Both the position numbers and the translations under genes were made by a program. Shown one piece after another: positions 11,316 through 21,759 of a DNA stretch of 64,000 nucleotides. Origin of the DNA: Phocoena phocoena (lineage: Eukaryota > Chordata > Mammalia > Artiodactyla > Phocoenidae). The notes under the pieces were generated by a model that had not been told where the DNA came from, searched no databases, and saw only the letters and a program-made list of their open reading frames with translations. Each line of letters opens with the position of its first letter. Within the stretch, counting starts at the first letter, position 1. The stretch lies in contig NC_089232.1 of the NCBI RefSeq assembly GCF_963924675.1, forward strand, positions 35,917,312 through 35,981,311, given 5' to 3'.

Positions 11316-11606
11316 TGTTTTTTTTTTTAAATGAATTTATTTGGCTGTGTTGGGTCTTCGTTTCTGTGTGAGGACTTTCTCTAGCTGTGGCGAGCGGGGG
11401 CCACTCTTCATCGCGGTGCGCGGGCCTCTCACTGTCGCGGACTCTCTTATTGTGGAGCACGAGCCCCATACGCGCAGGCTCAGTGGTTGTGGCTCACGGG
11501 CCTAGTTGCTCCGCGGCATGTGGGATCTTCCCAGACCAGGGCTCGAACCCGTGTCCCCTGCATGGGCAGGCAGATTCTCAACCACTGCGCCACTAGGGGA
11601 GCCCCT
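11316..11606 (-). mobile_element. tRNA-derived SINE, mosaic long/short type
   Basis: Minus-strand SINE. It carries short-form diagnostic blocks (GGGCCTCTCACTGTCGCG, CTCACGGGCC on +) together with the extra tail region of the long form (GGTCTTCGTTTCTGTG). It abuts the next SINE head-to-tail. Probable outer duplication aagagtaattag / aagggtaattag at about 11305-11316 and 11961-11972. Confidence 0.9.
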
Positions 11607-11960
11607 GTTTTTTTTTAAAATAAATTTATTTATTTATTTTTGGCTACGTTGGGTCTTCCGTTGATGCACATAGGCTTTCTCTTGTTGCTGCGTGTAGGCT
11701 TTCTCTTGTTGCAGTGAGCAGGGGCTATTACTTTTTGTTGTGGTGCCCGGGCTTCTCATTGCGGTGGCTTCTCTTGTTGTGGAGCACGGGCTCTAGGCAC
11801 ACAGGCTCAGAAGTTGTGGCTCCCGGGCTCTAGAGCGCAGGCTCACTAGTTGTGGCCATAGTTGCTCTGCAGTATTTGGGATCTTCCCAGACCAGGTCTC
11901 AAACCCATGTCCCCTGCATTGGCAGGCGGATTCTTAACCACTGCGCCACCAGGGAAGTCC
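11607..11960 (-). mobile_element. tRNA-derived SINE (long form), abutting the previous one
   Basis: A long-form copy in the same orientation as its neighbour, with AAATAAATTTATTTATT tail on + and B-box intact. Only an oligo-T run separates the two heads and tails, which fits one copy landing in the poly-A tail of the other. Confidence 0.9.
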
Positions 11961-11972
11961 AAGGGTAATTAG

Positions 11973-12057
11973 GTTTTAAACTCTCCACTTTGCAGCATTC
12001 AGATTCTTTAAGCTGCCTCCTCCCCTCATCTTTAAAATCTTTTTCTAAAATTTAACA
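11973..12057. other. Short unique spacer
   Basis: No feature seen. Confidence 0.3.
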
Positions 12058-12620
12058 GTGAAGTTTCTTTATTCAGTGAATGCTTGAAGCAGATGACTCT
12101 TCACCAGAGGTGGGGTCTGGGAGCCTCTCCGAGGAGAGAAGGCAACTGAGGCCAGGGAAGAGGTGCTTTTAGAATGAGACGATGAGAAAGGCAGTGCCTG
12201 GCAAGGCATAGCACCAATGGAGCATTCAAGGAACGACTAAAAGCTGCAGTGGTGCTGCAGGAATGAAACACCCTGTCCAGGACCTCTTGGGGGAAGACCT
12301 TAATTTCCCAGGGCTGGATCCCTCTATGACTGGCTTTGACTGAACCTCAGTGCCCCGGGATGACTGGGCTTGTCTTGTACCCTAGTGAAGCCCATTCACA
12401 CCTTCATCTCATAGCGCCAGACAGCATAGCAGAAAAATCTGGAGGAGCATAGGACACAACAACAGAGATGAACCAAAGATGGTTGCACAGATGGGTCTTT
12501 AGAGAGGATGGGTTACTGCGGGGACAGTAGGTTGGTGGCAGGGGAGTGTGGCTGGGGCTCTCTGATGTCTAAAAAGAACCATGGTAAAAAGTTAGTTTTG
12601 AAGCTCACAGACCTTTGGTT
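12058..12620 (-). other. Candidate 3'-terminal exon or retrocopy end
   Basis: Read on the minus strand, about 550 bp of non-repetitive, GC-moderate sequence ends in AATAAA (TTTATT on + at 12068-12073) followed by AT-rich DNA. A CAG acceptor-like site with a pyrimidine tract is not obvious, and no long open frame is present. It could be a non-coding 3' exon, an unrecognised LTR or chance. Confidence 0.2.
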
Positions 12621-12872
12621 AGGATTACAAGTAGCACTTGTTCGAGAGCCTCCAGAGAACGCCTAACCTACACGTCCAGGTTCAACTAGGGCCTAGCATC
12701 TTATGGCGGAAGAATCAGCCACCTCAGAAGGAGGGCAGCCTGGCATCTCTGAGGCTTGCGGGCATTGGACTCAGTGGTTTCCAAGATGCTCACATCTTGT
12801 TAGAAAAGACAGCAATTTCCTGTGGTTAGAGGGAAGACTGGGGCCCTTTTTGGTAGACCTTGGTGCAGCCTA
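12621..12872. other. No gene recognised
   Basis: Unique sequence with overlapping short open frames only. Confidence 0.3.
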
Positions 12873-12885
12873 CACTGGCATCCTT

Positions 12886-13300
12886 TTTTTTTTTTTAATA
12901 AACAATTCATACGTTTTTTCTAAAGTAACAATATTTTATTTATTTATTTATTTTTGGCTGCGTTGGGTCTTCGTTGCTGCGCGTGGACTTTCTCTAGTTG
13001 CAGGAAGCGGAGGCTACTCTTCGTTGCGGTGCGTGGGCTTCTCATTGTGGTGGCTTCTCTTGCTGTGGAGCACGGGCTCTAGGCGCGCGGGCTTCAGTAG
13101 TTCCGGCACGCGGGCTCAGTAGCTGTGGTGCGTGGGCTCAGTAGTTGTGGCTCGCCGGCTCTAGAGGGCAGGCTCAGTAGTTGTGGCACACGGGCTTAGT
13201 TGCTCTGCCACATGTGGGATTGTCCTGGACCAGGGCTCGAACCCGTGTCCCCTGCATCGGCAGGCGGATTCTTAACCACTGTGCCACCAGGGAAGTCCGC
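12886..13300 (-). mobile_element. tRNA-derived SINE (long form) with a 3' extension
   Basis: Target-site duplications cactggcatc(c)ttt lie at 12873-12886 and 13302-13314. On the minus strand the SINE's own AAATAAAT tail is followed by about 40 bp of other sequence (12898-12938 on +) and then a second poly-A. This is the structure expected of 3' transduction. Confidence 0.9.
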
Positions 13301-13440
13301 GCACTGGCATCTTTGACGAGATGTTATATAAGTGGTGTTGATATTGCCATCTAACTTCCTTTTCAAACACCAGAATCGATAACGGCCATTTCCAGTACTT
13401 GGGCAAGTTCATAATTAAGCCGAAGGTGACCGTAAAGGAA

Positions 13441-14035
13441 GAAGTCAGGCTGACCTGGCTTCAAATCCTGGCTTCACCACTTTCAGGTATGATAGGTTAA
13501 AGATGGCTGCAAATTCTTTTCTACTCCTCCTCCCATTGAGAGGCAGACTTGATTCCCCTTCTCCTTTGACTAAGAGGGTGCAGTAGAAGTGATGCTAGGG
13601 CAGAGCAGACTTGCAGCCCCTGCCTGGCTCTCAGAATGTTCCTGAGACATTCCTTCTCAGAGAGGCTGCTGTAGGTACTCTGGGGTGACAGCCCCAGCTA
13701 GCATTTGTGCAACAAAGCTGTGTTTGCACATCTAGCTCAGTGGAGCCTTCAGATAACTAACTGCAGCCACAGCCAATGCCTAAGCGCACCTGCATTAGAG
13801 ACCCCAAGTGAGACACCCTCACCTCCAGCTGAGCCTCAGAGAATCATAAGTAATATAATAATGTGTTGTTTTAAGCCAGTACATATTGGGTGAGATAAGC
13901 ACTCAGAGGTTTAGTTTCCTTCTGTAAAATGGGCAAAATAGCAGTATCCACTTCCTAGAGTTATTGTGATATGAATGTAATAATGGTGGAAGCGCCAAAC
14001 GCAGTGCTCGGCACACAGTAGGTCTTCAGTAAATG
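13441..14035 (+). repeat. MIR split by an LTR
   Basis: The 5' MIR part (cttcaaatcctggcttcacca) lies at 13441-13493. The continuation (agtttccttctgtaaaatgg to agtaaatgcc) lies at 13892-14035, with an LTR inserted between them. Confidence 0.7.
13494..13891 (+). repeat. MLT1-like LTR inserted in a MIR
   Basis: It begins with ggctgcaaattcttttc and cccattgagaggcag motifs and ends with gtgttgttttaagccagtac. These are typical, in order, of the MaLR MLT1 LTR group. Confidence 0.6.
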
Positions 14036-14744
14036 CCAAGCTCCTGCCTGCCCCTTCTCCAGGAGGCTATATATCCCAGGTATGAGTGAATCTTGGCCAC
14101 TGCTCCAAACTTCCTGGGCAGACACCCAACTTTCCTCAAAGGGAATGCCTAGGATCAAATTTGAAAGTGGGGTTGGAGAGCACTTGATTTTTTTCTTTCT
14201 GGGACAATCTGTGACCCCATTAAGAAAAATATCACCACCTTGTATGAGGAAAACGGTATGTTTTTTTCTTTCTCCTCAATCTAAGAGATCAAGGAATTAA
14301 GGCTTCACCTTTTCTTTTTTTTTTTTTAAAACAAGAAATATGCTTGCTCACGCTGAAAAGTACCGGCTTGAAATAAAACAACTCCCCTTCTGTTTCACAG
14401 CCAGCAGTTTTTCTGCAGCACCCAGCCCTGCAGAGCCACAGACTGCATGCACAGTGGGCAGACTTTGTTGAACAGATGAACAACTGTGGCTTAATCTGTT
14501 TTGGGAAAAGAAAAAAAGTCCTGAAGCAATTGATAAACAGGAGGCTGAGGTCAGCGTGAAGGAAGAGTAAATGAGGCCAGATTGGGGACCGCTGAAACGT
14601 AAGCTTCTTTCATCCCCAGTCTTGAATCAGGGGGGCGTGTGAGTGATAGTCAGGACTAATCTGCCGGGAAAGGGGCTGAGAACCTCCTGCATTGCCTGAG
14701 TTTGGAGTTATGTTTTCATTATCATTCAAAATTATTTTAAAATT
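14036..14744. other. No gene recognised
   Basis: Unique sequence. No open frame over 75 residues and no repeat that I can name. Confidence 0.35.
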
Positions 14745-15240
14745 TATATTCTTTTACTTATTTATTAATCAAAAACTTTTTCCAAAATTTTTTGAAGTAT
14801 AACATAGAAAAGTGTACAAATCCTAAATACAGACCAGTGAGTGTTCACAAACTAAACACATCGTGTAACCAGCATCCAGGTCAGGAACAGAAAATCAGCG
14901 GCATCCCAGAAGCGCCCTGCATGCCCCCCCCATAAGGAGAATCTCTGTCCTGACTTATAACGCCGTCATTATTTTTACTAGCTCATACGCATTCACGGGT
15001 ATTCTAGAGACATTTTACGCATATACAAGAACTTGGGTATGTTATGATTTTGTGCAAATGTAAAATGTACTTTGCACTCTACGTAGCATATTATCCAGAC
15101 TGTTCTGCTTCTGGCTTTTTCCACATTTATCTTGGTAATTATTCCATACCACTACCTAGAAAACAGCTCGGTTTCTGGAGAGGCCACATGGTATCCCATT
15201 GTCTGAATGTACCACAATTTATTTAATTTTCTTAAAAGGC
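14745..15240 (-). repeat. L1M 3' region, antisense
   Basis: The order of motifs (ttttttgaagtataacata, acaaatcctaaatacag, gtaaccagcatccaggtcag, ggtatcccattgtctgaatg) is the antisense of an old L1 3' end. Heavily diverged. Confidence 0.6.
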
Positions 15241-16112
15241 AGAGAGGTTGTGTCCAATCTTTTCAGAGCTGGATTTTTGAAGAAGTATTCTTGAGGTATC
15301 CTTGTGGTCCTTTAGATTTAAGGTGGCAGCTAGGCATTGCTCTTTGGAAGCCTTATAAATACGACTACTAGTTCTTACTCTATTCTGAACTGGCGTGGGG
15401 TGTGGTACCGCCTGGGGTGCTCGATTATTTTATTGCCTCGTCCTGTTAGGACTCAGTTGTTGCATGTTTGAATGTGTATCCAGGAAGTGGAAATAATGTC
15501 CCTGACACCCTCACTTCCTTTTCTGGCAAACCTGTGTCCGGTGAGTGAATCCAGCTACTTTCACCCACCCCCGTGTCCTTCAGTCAGCTGCTTGCTTAGC
15601 CTGTCTCGTCTTTGCTGAAATCTGGAGATTTTAGGAAATGGACCTAGAGAGCACTTCCAGGCAGGACGAGTTTGAGGAACTATTGTTTATTTTGGTTAAA
15701 CCAAGCCTTCCTCTTCTTTCTGCCTTTTCTTCCTCTGTGGATTCTTTTTGTCCCTCACTTCCAACCGGAGCCCCAGTTGCTCTGAACTCAGCTCTCAGAA
15801 TTCTTTAGACTTAATGTGAGTTCAAGTCAATGCCTACCTCTTGCTCCTAGTGGTACTTGCCCTTTAAATTTCTTACCCACCATAATTATAGAACAAAAAG
15901 CTTTGCCTCCTTAAGCTTTTTCAACTCCCTGACAGCAGGCACTGCTGTATACTCAGGAGTTGGGGCAAAGTCCTCACTGCCCTCCTTCACCACCAGAATC
16001 ATGCCTGTCTTCTCCCAGCCCTCAGAGGATAGACAGGAAGGGGGCAGGCCTGGCTTGTTCAGGACCTCAGGGTGTGAGGCAGGACTGTCCCAGTGTTTGT
16101 TTCCTGTGGCAG
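15241..16112. other. No gene recognised
   Basis: Unique sequence. Near 16090-16112 it ends in a pyrimidine-rich tract and CAG, a possible 3' splice site for the candidate exon that follows. Confidence 0.35.
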
Positions 16113-16191
16113 AGGGACAGATGCCACCAGCTTTTGCACAGGGTGCCAAGGCCGAGCTGCAGCAACATGTCCTCCAAAAGCAAGGTCACAG
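16113..16191 (+). other. Candidate exon with ATG and GC-type donor
   Basis: A tttgtttcctgtggcag acceptor-like tract ends at 16112. An ATG at 16167-16169 has A at -3 and opens MSSKSKVT. At 16191/16192 the sequence ACAG/GCAAGT matches the strong consensus of GC-AG donors. The frame would leave in phase 1. I do not recognise the peptide and no following exon was identified, so this could be chance. Confidence 0.2.
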
Positions 16192-16334
16192 GCAAGTATC
16201 AGGGGCAGGGCGGCCCTAGTTCCCAACCTGAAGGTTCAGTGTGGTAGGGAAATCCTCAGGGGTGTCCCACCAGGAGGTAAGGATCACTGGATCACCTTTT
16301 GGCAACCACACCTTCTCTGGGCCTAAGTGACCGC

Positions 16335-16425
16335 CTGGTAGAGCTGTAATTCAGATTAAATGAGTTGATATACAGCTGTGGTAAGTGCTCTGTAAATGTT
16401 AGCTCTAATTATTATGTGAAGTGGC
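16335..16425 (+). repeat. MIR 3' half
   Basis: cagattaaatgagttgatat, then gtaagtgctctgtaaatg and ttagctctaattatta, follow the sense MIR 3' part. Confidence 0.65.
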
Positions 16426-16429
16426 CCAG

Positions 16430-16955
16430 ACACGGTGACCCCACTTGCTGTTACCAGGAGCTAGATGAGCTTGTCTGTCCTCCTCCGACTCGCCCTGCTC
16501 TCCCGACTTGGCTTGGGGTGACAGTCCAGGCTCTTCTGGCCTGACCCATCTTCCTAGTCTCCACAGACCCCTGTGCACCTCTTCCTCCTGCCTGTAGCCT
16601 TAGCGAGCCTTCACTCTTGCACTCTTCCTCTGCAGGACCATCAATGCCTCGACCTCCTTCCAGAAGGGGCAAAAAGCCCACTGCGTGCCAAAGAAAAAAC
16701 AAACGCTTCCTTCCCTGGTGCTTTTGTGCCTCTTTCATCCCTCGTCTTTGCACTGTCCAGTCTCCTTCCAAATTCCCACTTCTGGTGTCTCCCTGCCCCA
16801 GCCCTTTGTATGTGCTGAGGATAATGACTGGTGGTGGGAGAGAAGGATGCACGATCCTTACACTTGGGGACTCTCCCGAGATCAATGACGGTAATACGTC
16901 TCCATCCTTCGGCACCTGTCTCTATGCAGGAAGATAAGGGCAACAGAACTGAACT
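16430..16955. other. No gene recognised
   Basis: Pyrimidine-rich + strand with overlapping open frames on both strands (up to 154 residues on the minus). None has low-complexity-free, domain-like content, and they shadow one another. Confidence 0.4.
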
Positions 16956-16959
16956 TTAA

Positions 16960-17175
16960 CATTGTGAGGACCCACTACAGACCTGGCTCTGTTCTCGGCC
17001 CTTTACACTTACTCTGTCATTTAATCCTCATGGCAGGTCTTCGCACAGGTGTATTAGGACCATTCTGTAGATTCTCAAACTGAAGCTCAGAGCAGGTACA
17101 CATCAAGGTCTCATCACTACTGGGGAGCAGAAATGGGATTTGAATCGGGTCTGCCTGACCCCAGAGCCCAAGCAT
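16960..17175 (-). repeat. MIR
   Basis: ctctgtcatttaatcctcat, then aaactgaagctcagagcagg and gggatttgaatcgggtctg, are the MIR antisense blocks in order. Confidence 0.8.
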
Positions 17176-17861
17176 GTTAAAGAAAATTTGAGACAGTGAG
17201 ACTTAATACAGTAATAACATTTTACATTCTGTTTTGTAGTTGGATCAACTAGCCCGAGAAGCGGTGTCTTCTACTTTTGAACTTGGCACCCATGATGTCT
17301 TAGCCAAGGACTTCAAGCTTTGTCTTGTCCGCACACAGGCTTGATTTCGAAATAGCCAGTTTGTAGACATTCAAAAGTATTCTTGCCAACACTCACACAG
17401 CACATTTGTTTTCCCAAACTTCTGAAATACACTCCTCCAGAAATTAATCACCCGAGGACAGCAGGTACTAGGGAGGTGATATCCAGGGCTCCCCACCTCC
17501 TGTGAGGGGCTCATCAGGACAGAAGCACATCACAAAAGGCTCTGACAGAGAAACCAGTAGAAGGAAAACGGTACCTCATGGTGTGAGCGTCTAAAATGGC
17601 TTGAGAGTTTTATTCAAAGTAAGCAATGCTCACCTTCACATGACCTAGAGAAGCAGCGCTCAACCGTGTTCTTTTGCAGCTCCGAAACTGTCACAGATGT
17701 ATGACATATCTAAGCAGAGGTTCAGTCGTACCTTCTACCCCAAGTCTTCCCAACCTGTTCCCCTCAAGGTTTAAACTATGCCCTCTCTGAATTTTTGCCT
17801 GAAGCTCTCTTTTGAGCATAGTCTGCCTAATGATACCTCTAGTTTTCTCGTATTAAACAGA
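17176..17861. other. No gene recognised
   Basis: Unique sequence; no repeat named, no supported exon. Confidence 0.35.
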
Positions 17862-18765
17862 GGAACTGCACTGGGTTTAGTAGTGTCCTCCCAAAGTTCA
17901 TGTCCACCCAGAACCTCAGAATGTGAACTTATTTGGAAATAGGGTCTTTGCAGATGTAATTAGTTAAGATGAGGTCATTCTAGATTGGGGGGCGGCCCTA
18001 AATCCAATGACTGGTGTCCTCCTAAGAGAAAGGAGAAGGAGAATCAGGTGCAGAGACACAGGTAAGGAAGAAGGCCATGTGACGACAGAGGAAGACAGTG
18101 GAGTGATGCATCTACCGGTTTCCCTCCTATCTGAAAGTAGAGCATTCCCAGGAAAACTTTTGTAAGCCAAGATCGTGTAAAGCAAAGAAGCAATTACCTT
18201 AGGACACATCTTGCTAACAGATGCACAGAATAAGTCGAGATACAGCACAGGTGCTCACAGACACAGTTCAAAACTGTGGTGGCTGGATGTTGAGATGCTG
18301 AGTGTAGCTCCTAGGAAAGGAGCTTGGTGGTGCCATACTGGCTGCTTGGGGTGTGCTGCCTCTATAACAGCTCCTGCAAAACCAATAGTGAACGCTATTT
18401 TCACTTTTCACCCTTTTTTTTGGGGGGGGGTAAAAGCCAAATTCCTCTTCAGATTTCTTTTGGTTAGTGAAAACAGGTTCTAATGTAGATCTTTCATAAA
18501 AGCGAAGTGACGTAAAGTAAACTTTTGAAAAGTGGGGGATACTGGTACAGGCCAAGGAACACCAGGGATTGCCGGGAACCACCAAAAATTAGAAAGAGGC
18601 CAGGAAGGACACTCCCCTAGAATCTTCCCAAGGAGCATGGTCAGGCTGACCCCTTGGTTTCAGACAACTAGCCTCCAGAACTGGGAGAGAATACTTTTCC
18701 AGTGCTGTAAGCCGCACGGTGTGTAGTAACTTGTCAGCTCAGTCCTAGAAAACTAATATAAGGAC
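17862..18765 (+). repeat. MLT1 (MaLR) LTR split by a DNA transposon
   Basis: The left part (17862-18114) has the diagnostic run around ttatttggaaatagggtc and gatgtaattagttaagatga. The right part (18546-18765) continues with caccagggattgccggga and ttggtttcagacaac, ending aaactaatata. The two halves join at a TA dinucleotide where another element is inserted. Confidence 0.85.
18115..18545. mobile_element. Tigger-like non-autonomous element
   Basis: A 431-bp insert is bounded by duplicated TA (18113-18114, 18546-18547), the target choice of Tc1/mariner-pogo elements. The ends are imperfect inverted repeats: CCGGTTTCCC at the left, and CCAGTATCCC when the right end is complemented. Interior motifs (gatgcacagaataagtcgag, aaagcgaagtgacgtaaag) fit the Tigger7 group from memory. 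No transposase frame. Confidence 0.75.
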
Positions 18766-18859
18766 TTTCATTCGATTCTCTAAATAAAAAGCTTCCTTTA
18801 CTATGAACATTTCCATGAGCTATTCTTGTTTTTAAACAAGGCTCCCTGAACCTCAGTTT

Positions 18860-19115
18860 TCTCACCTAAAGATTGTGTATCAATCACCCCACAGCTCAGT
18901 GGCATAAAGCAATGATCATGTATTACCTCACTCGAAGGTCTTTGATGTGGCTGGGATCCTCTGCTCCATACACCACTTGTTCTTCTGAGACCTACAGGCC
19001 TCCTGGGCATCTTGTGGTGACGGCAGAAGCCCAAGCTGACATTTAAAGACTCTGCTTTTGTCACTGTAACCAAACAGGACCCTATGGGGACTTCCCAGGA
19101 CAGACCCCTCCCCAT
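18860..19115. repeat. Interspersed repeat, LTR-like class
   Basis: cagctcagtggcataaagc and tgatgtggctgggatcctct belong to a dispersed placental repeat with the cagtggcttaaaacaac motif. Subfamily not assigned. Confidence 0.4.
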
Positions 19116-19190
19116 ATCCTCCGCTTTAGCTCCTCTTTGAAGTATCTAAATAATAGTACCCGATGTACATTTCCTGAATTGTTTTGCAGA

Positions 19191-19560
19191 TGCTAAAACC
19201 CTGCCAAACGGAATAAATTAACTACTAGATGACCACAAGCATGTACCCCGCAGACCTACGGGAGCCTGAGGATTAATTGTGTGACACCACCCTGTTACCT
19301 CACCATCAACCAATCAGAGGACTGTGCATGAGCTGATCACAAACCCTGTGACTCCCCTCCCTCACCTGGTCTTTAAAAATTCTTTGCTGAAACCCATCGG
19401 TGAGTTCATGTGTTTTGAGCACTAGATGCCCTGGACTCCTTGCTTGGTGTCCCGCAATAAACGCTGCACTTTCCTTCAGAACAACCCAGTGTCAGTAGAT
19501 TGGTTTTACTGTGCATGGGTGAGCAGACCCAAGTTTGGGTTTGGTAACGCCACTGCTAAC
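19191..19560 (+). repeat. Solo ERV1-like LTR
   Basis: It starts TGCTAAAACC, has a CCAATCAGAGG box near 19310, a TATA-like CTTTAAAAAT at 19371-19380 and AATAAA at 19456-19461. It ends after a gtgagcagacccaag-type U5. No internal region adjoins it. Confidence 0.7.
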
Positions 19561-19679
19561 ATCCCATTGGCCAAATCGAGTCACAAGGCCAAGTCCACTC
19601 TGCTCACAGTGAGAAGCAGAAAGGAGGAATATTTGTTCAACAATAATCCCAACTATCACAGATGTGATAATACCTGCTG

Positions 19680-19957
19680 CTATAGACTAAATGTTGTGTA
19701 CCCCCAAATTTATAATTGAAACCTAATTCCCAATGTGATGGTATTTGGAGGTGAGGCCTTTGGGAGGCGATTAGGTCATGAGGGTGGAGCCCTCATAAAT
19801 GGGATTAATGCCCTTATTAAGGGGCACAAGAGACCCCAGAGAGCTCCCTCGTCCCTTCTGTCACGTAAGGACATAAGGAAAAGATAGCCATCTATGATCC
19901 AGAAAGATGGTTCATAGCCATCTATGAACCAAATCTGCCAGTGCTCTGATGTTGGGC
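19680..19957 (+). repeat. MLT1-like LTR, 3' truncated
   Basis: tgtgatggtatttggaggtg, then tgggaggcgattaggtcatg and ccagagagctccctcgtcc, are classical MaLR LTR blocks. It ends abruptly near GGGC at 19957, next to a locally duplicated segment. Confidence 0.8.
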
Positions 19958-20040
19958 GGTGGAGTGATACCCATTTAAGTAAATATAAGTTCAATTTTGA
20001 TTTTCTGACCATGTCCTGTCCGGTTATGAAGGTTCTGTCC
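19958..20040 (+). repeat. Local duplication, copy A
   Basis: About 83 bp match 20917-20997 in the same orientation at roughly 80-85% identity, sharing ggtggagtgatac and ttttctgaccatgtcctgtc. Weaker similarity runs on to about 20076 (ttctacactctt). Confidence 0.7.
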
Positions 20041-20194
20041 CATCCATGAAACTGCCACTCAACTTCTACACTCTTGTGGGGAGGCCATTATTCTGCTGAT
20101 CATGTGGTCAAACCAGTGACAGGGACAGCCCAGGCTCGAGGGGAGGGGAAATAGACTCCACTATTTGATGGGAGAAATAACAAAGCTATTGTGG

Positions 20195-20395
20195 TTCTTT
20201 AACCCACCACAGTATGCATCCACTCATGCAGTCCTCACCACAAACCCATGAGGTGGGGACTGATATTCACATTTGAAAGTGGGAAACTTGAGAGCAAAGA
20301 TGTTACTAACTTGGCTAAGGTTAGCCAGCTAGTCAGCGGGAGGGCTAGGGTTCCAGTCTAGGCTGTTTGGCAGCAGGGCAAGAGCACCAGACACA
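20195..20395 (-). repeat. MIR
   Basis: aacccatgaggtggggactg, then acttggctaaggttagccag and ggttccagtctagg, follow the MIR antisense order. Confidence 0.7.
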
Positions 20396-20575
20396 ACGTT
20401 GTACCTGGTGCTCAGCTGTTTGCTTTCTCCTTCCCTATTGATTCCATTTCTTCAGCCCTTTAAGGGCAGGAAGCTGTCACCCCTTGTACCCCATTATGTA
20501 CAGGCTTCTCTCGTACATGCACTCACACGCACCTAAGGGCTTGTGGTAAAGTCTCCTTAAAAAACAGGGTGGTGG

Positions 20576-20904
20576 GACTTCCCTGGCGGTCCAGTGGTTA
20601 AGAGTCCGCCTTCCAATGCAAGGGGACGCGGGTTCGATCCCTGGTCGGGGAACTAAGATCTCACGTGCCGTGGGGCAACTAAGCCCGTGCGCCGCAACTA
20701 CTGAACCCGTGAGCTCTGGAGGTCCCACGCCACAACTAGAGAAGCCCACAAGCTGCAAGGAGGAGCCCGAGCGCCACAACAAAAGATCCCACGTGCTGCA
20801 ACTAAGACCCCATGCAGCCAAATTAATTAATTAAAAAAAAAAAAGGTGAGTGACTAAAGTGAATTAAAAACCATGTGAGGAAATTAAAAAAAAAAAGCAA
20901 ACAG
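20576..20904 (+). mobile_element. tRNA-derived SINE with a 3' extension
   Basis: The SINE head is at 20577 and its A/T-rich tail ends near 20845. About 45 bp of non-SINE sequence and a second A-run (20885-20896) follow before the right duplication. Target-site duplications aaaaa(a)cagggtggtgg lie at 20559-20575 and 20905-20921. Confidence 0.9.
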
Positions 20905-20916
20905 AAAAACCAGGGT

Positions 20917-20997
20917 GGTGGAGTGATACTTGTTTAACTAAATATAATTCAGTTTGGGTTTTCTGACCATGTCCTGTCTGGTTATTAAAGTTTCCTC
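20917..20997 (+). repeat. Local duplication, copy B
   Basis: The partner of 19958-20040. The intact context shows that the SINE at 20576-20904 inserted at its left edge. Confidence 0.7.
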
Positions 20998-21484
20998 ATG
21001 ATTTCTTTCTATGGGGATTCTGACCTGTCCATGGAAACGCCGCTTCCACACTCTTTTGAATCAAACTCGCTTCTGGCTGCTAGTCCTTTATTTTCAGATG
21101 TAGTCTTAGTAATGGTTCCAGGGTTCCCCAGCCCCACCGCAGGCCCAGACCCATCTCCCAGAGTCAATCAACCTCTGCTCCGCCTCCCCTTGGGCTTCAC
21201 AAAGTGCGGGAAGTTACAGAGCTGTGCCAGAGGGAGTAGAGGTGGCAGCATTCAAAATCAGCGTCTTGTCTGAATACATTCTAACTTAGGTGGGTTTTGA
21301 AATCCATATGCGTGGAGCACTGTTCCAAGCACTGGACTATAGTCATGGGTGTGACACATTAGCCTACGTAATCACTTGGTTTGGGCCGGTTCTCCCACCC
21401 GAACCTGTGAGAAGAGCCTGGGGTTCAGACAGTCTTGCAGACTGAAATGGGTGCTTGCCTTGTAAACTAAGTAATGCTTTTGGA
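20998..21484. other. No gene recognised
   Basis: Unique sequence with a 91-residue chance frame. No exon signals that I can support. Confidence 0.35.
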
Positions 21485-21620
21485 TTCATTCACTTGTCCA
21501 AGAAATCTATAATTGAGCACTTGTTATGAGCAGTCGCTGTGCTGGGCACAGAGGACAAGGATGAATAAATTAGATGCAGGAATAAATTCCTGCACTCCAG
21601 GAGGCCACAGTTAATTCTAA
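21485..21620 (-). repeat. L2 3' end, antisense
   Basis: attcacttgtccaagaaatc, then attgagcacttgttatgag and gtgctgggcacagaggacaa, match the antisense 3' end of L2. Confidence 0.7.
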
Positions 21621-21759
21621 CAGTTATTACCTACATTTTATACCTGGGCATGTAAAGTGTAAAAATGTTAACCACTATATATGTCTACCAATGAGGCAAG
21701 GTTTTTTTCCCCCTAAAGTTATGGCCCAGAAGAGAGGAGAGTACTTTATTTTGGGGTCT

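Noticed and set aside
16451..16915. 154-residue minus-strand frame
   Set aside because: Overlapped by several frames on both strands; no domain, splice or start support.
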